Positions 12,809-13,723 of a stretch of DNA of 13,723 nucleotides are shown one piece after another; positions within the stretch are counted from its first letter, which is position 1; every line of letters begins with the position of its first letter. The stretch lies in contig CALGAR010000070.1 in NCBI GenBank assembly GCA_937959285.1, positions 1 to 13,723 on the forward strand, written 5' to 3'. The position numbers were made by a program, and so were the translations under genes. The notes under the pieces are model-generated. The model ran no database searches. It was not told the DNA's origin and saw only the letters and a list, made by a program, of their open reading frames with translations. Source of the DNA: an uncultured Bryobacterales bacterium. GTDB lineage: Bacteria; Acidobacteriota; Terriglobia; Bryobacterales; Bryobacteraceae.

Positions 12809-13723
12809 ATGTTTCTCAGGAAAATGGCGACGGTTGTATTGCTGGCGGCTCCCCTCCTCTGGGGGCAGAAAGGCTGGCAGAAGGGGAAAGGCTATGGATG
12901 GGTATACGGCCCTACCGATGAGGTGGGCGCGCTCAATGCCATCACTTCCCCTTCTCAAGTGCTGGAGGCGCTCCGGCAGGTAAGAACAGGCCGGGTGTAC
13001 GACCTAGGCGTTCCGGTTGATCGCTCATCCTACAAGTGGCCCGGCCACGCCCCAACAGAAATCACGACCTTCCGCAGCCCGGAAGGGCTCAAACGCGGGA
13101 GAGACCTTGCTCCCTTTGCCGGGCATAAGAAGCAGCTTGCGTTCCATAGCTGCGTCCTCTTCACCTCCGACAACATCGGCACGCAAATCGACGGCCTGGG
13201 GCATATCACCACAGGGCCAGACAACCATTGGTACAACGGCTTCAAAGAACAGGATGCAGGGGGCGATTTCGGGATTCGAAAGGCAGATGCTGACAGCATT
13301 CCGCCCATCATCGCGCGCGCCGTATTGATCGACGTTGCCGGCTGGAAGGGTGTCGACGCGCTGCCTGCCAACTTCGCCATTGGTCCCAAGGAACTGCAAG
13401 CTGCGCTCGCGGCACAGGGAGTGGACGTAAATCCGGGCGACGTGGTCTTGATCCGAACCGGTACGCTGCGCTACTGGGGAGAGAACGGCGCCGATCATGC
13501 CAAAATTGCCCAGCACGACTCAGCGGGGCTGACGCTGGAAGGAGCCCGGTGGCTGGTGGAGCAGAAAGGCGCTGTCTTTATCGGATCGGATACCAGCGGG
13601 CTCGAAGTCGGCGAGGATCCCCAGCATCCGGGAGTGGTGAACCTCGTGCACGAGTACCTGCTGGTTGAGCAGGGCGTGCACATCGGAGAGTTTCACAACC
13701 TCGAAGAGCTTGCGCGCAATAAG
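12809..13723 (+). CDS. Exported cyclase-family (PF04199-like) hydrolase, 3' end outside window
   Basis: The frame runs from ATG 12809 to the last base with no stop (305 residues seen). The N-terminus is a Sec signal (LRKMATVVLLAAPLLWG). The body matches the kynurenine-formamidase/isatin-hydrolase-like fold: YGPTDEVGALNAIT (33-46), YDLGVPVDRS (64-73), the metal-site region NIGTQIDGLGH (122-132), GDVVLIRTG (210-218), FIGSDTSGLEV (257-267) and EFHNLEELA near the end. Family knowledge: members open cyclic amides or cleave formamides using a metal held by an HxGTHxDxxxH motif. Here the first two His are Asn122 and Gln126 while Asp128 and His132 remain, so the metal site differs. The normal family length suggests only a short C-terminal piece is missing. 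The tight linkage to the exported amidohydrolase suggests a shared substrate class. Confidence 0.85.
   Translation, partial: MFLRKMATVVLLAAPLLWGQKGWQKGKGYGWVYGPTDEVGALNAITSPSQVLEALRQVRTGRVYDLGVPVDRSSYKWPGHAPTEITTFRSPEGLKRGRDLAPFAGHKKQLAFHSCVLFTSDNIGTQIDGLGHITTGPDNHWYNGFKEQDAGGDFGIRKADADSIPPIIARAVLIDVAGWKGVDALPANFAIGPKELQAALAAQGVDVNPGDVVLIRTGTLRYWGENGADHAKIAQHDSAGLTLEGARWLVEQKGAVFIGSDTSGLEVGEDPQHPGVVNLVHEYLLVEQGVHIGEFHNLEELARNK

Noticed and set aside
11573..12958. 461-codon open frame on the minus strand opposite the amidohydrolase
   Set aside because: It is antisense to a gene with a complete catalytic residue set and also crosses into the cyclase gene; no motif or ribosome site supports it.
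1..13723. Insertion sequences, tRNA genes, CRISPR arrays, toxin-antitoxin or defence genes
   Set aside because: No transposase, terminal repeats, spaced direct repeats, cloverleaf or defence-type domains were recognised on either strand.

Overview
This is a GC-rich bacterial window with densely packed genes on both strands. The gene content suggests an acidobacterium of the Bryobacterales/Solibacter type: Tat-exported Gfo/Idh/MocA oxidoreductase, exported amidohydrolase and cyclase-family hydrolase, a CHASE2 histidine kinase paired with an NtrC-type regulator, and short-form ThiC. That placement is inferred from gene content only; there is no rRNA or other marker here. No mobile element, tRNA, CRISPR array or phage gene was seen.

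Left edge (1-671): the C-terminal part of a glucosaminidase/lysozyme-like cell-wall hydrolase enters from outside and reads toward a very small minus-strand gene (358-504). That gene encodes a 48-residue single-pass membrane protein with a near-perfect ribosome binding site. This stretch looks more AT-rich than the rest. A zinc-ribbon SAM methyltransferase follows (672-1574).

Signalling block (1580-6160, minus strand, transcribed right to left): an exported Xaa-Pro aminopeptidase, then a CHASE2 sensor histidine kinase whose start overlaps the peptidase stop as ATGA, then a sigma-54-dependent response regulator. The order suggests one transcript in which a periplasmic peptidase and an envelope sensor are made together. 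The regulator ends 5 bases from the methyltransferase stop, tail to tail.

Middle (6219-9310, plus strand): a membrane GT2/GT21-like glycosyltransferase is divergent from the peptidase across only 58 bases. It is followed by thiC, which has a consensus -10 box just before its start and no TPP riboswitch, and by a small degenerate methyltransferase-like protein 2 bases after thiC.

Right part (9426-13723, plus strand): four consecutive enzymes all carry export signals. They are a Tat-type Gfo/Idh/MocA oxidoreductase, an overlapping Tat-type isochorismatase-family cysteine hydrolase, a Sec-type amidohydrolase/deacetylase with a full metal-ligand set, and a Sec-type cyclase-family (PF04199-like) hydrolase that runs off the window. 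Together they look like an extracytoplasmic route acting on a cyclic amide, lactone or modified sugar, but the substrate cannot be read from sequence.

A recurring pattern is the start-site architecture. Five genes (aminopeptidase, glycosyltransferase, thiC, amidohydrolase, cyclase) have a -10-like hexamer ending 7-10 bases before the start codon and little or no Shine-Dalgarno, which predicts leaderless or nearly leaderless mRNAs. Other genes in the same window have strong Shine-Dalgarno sites.
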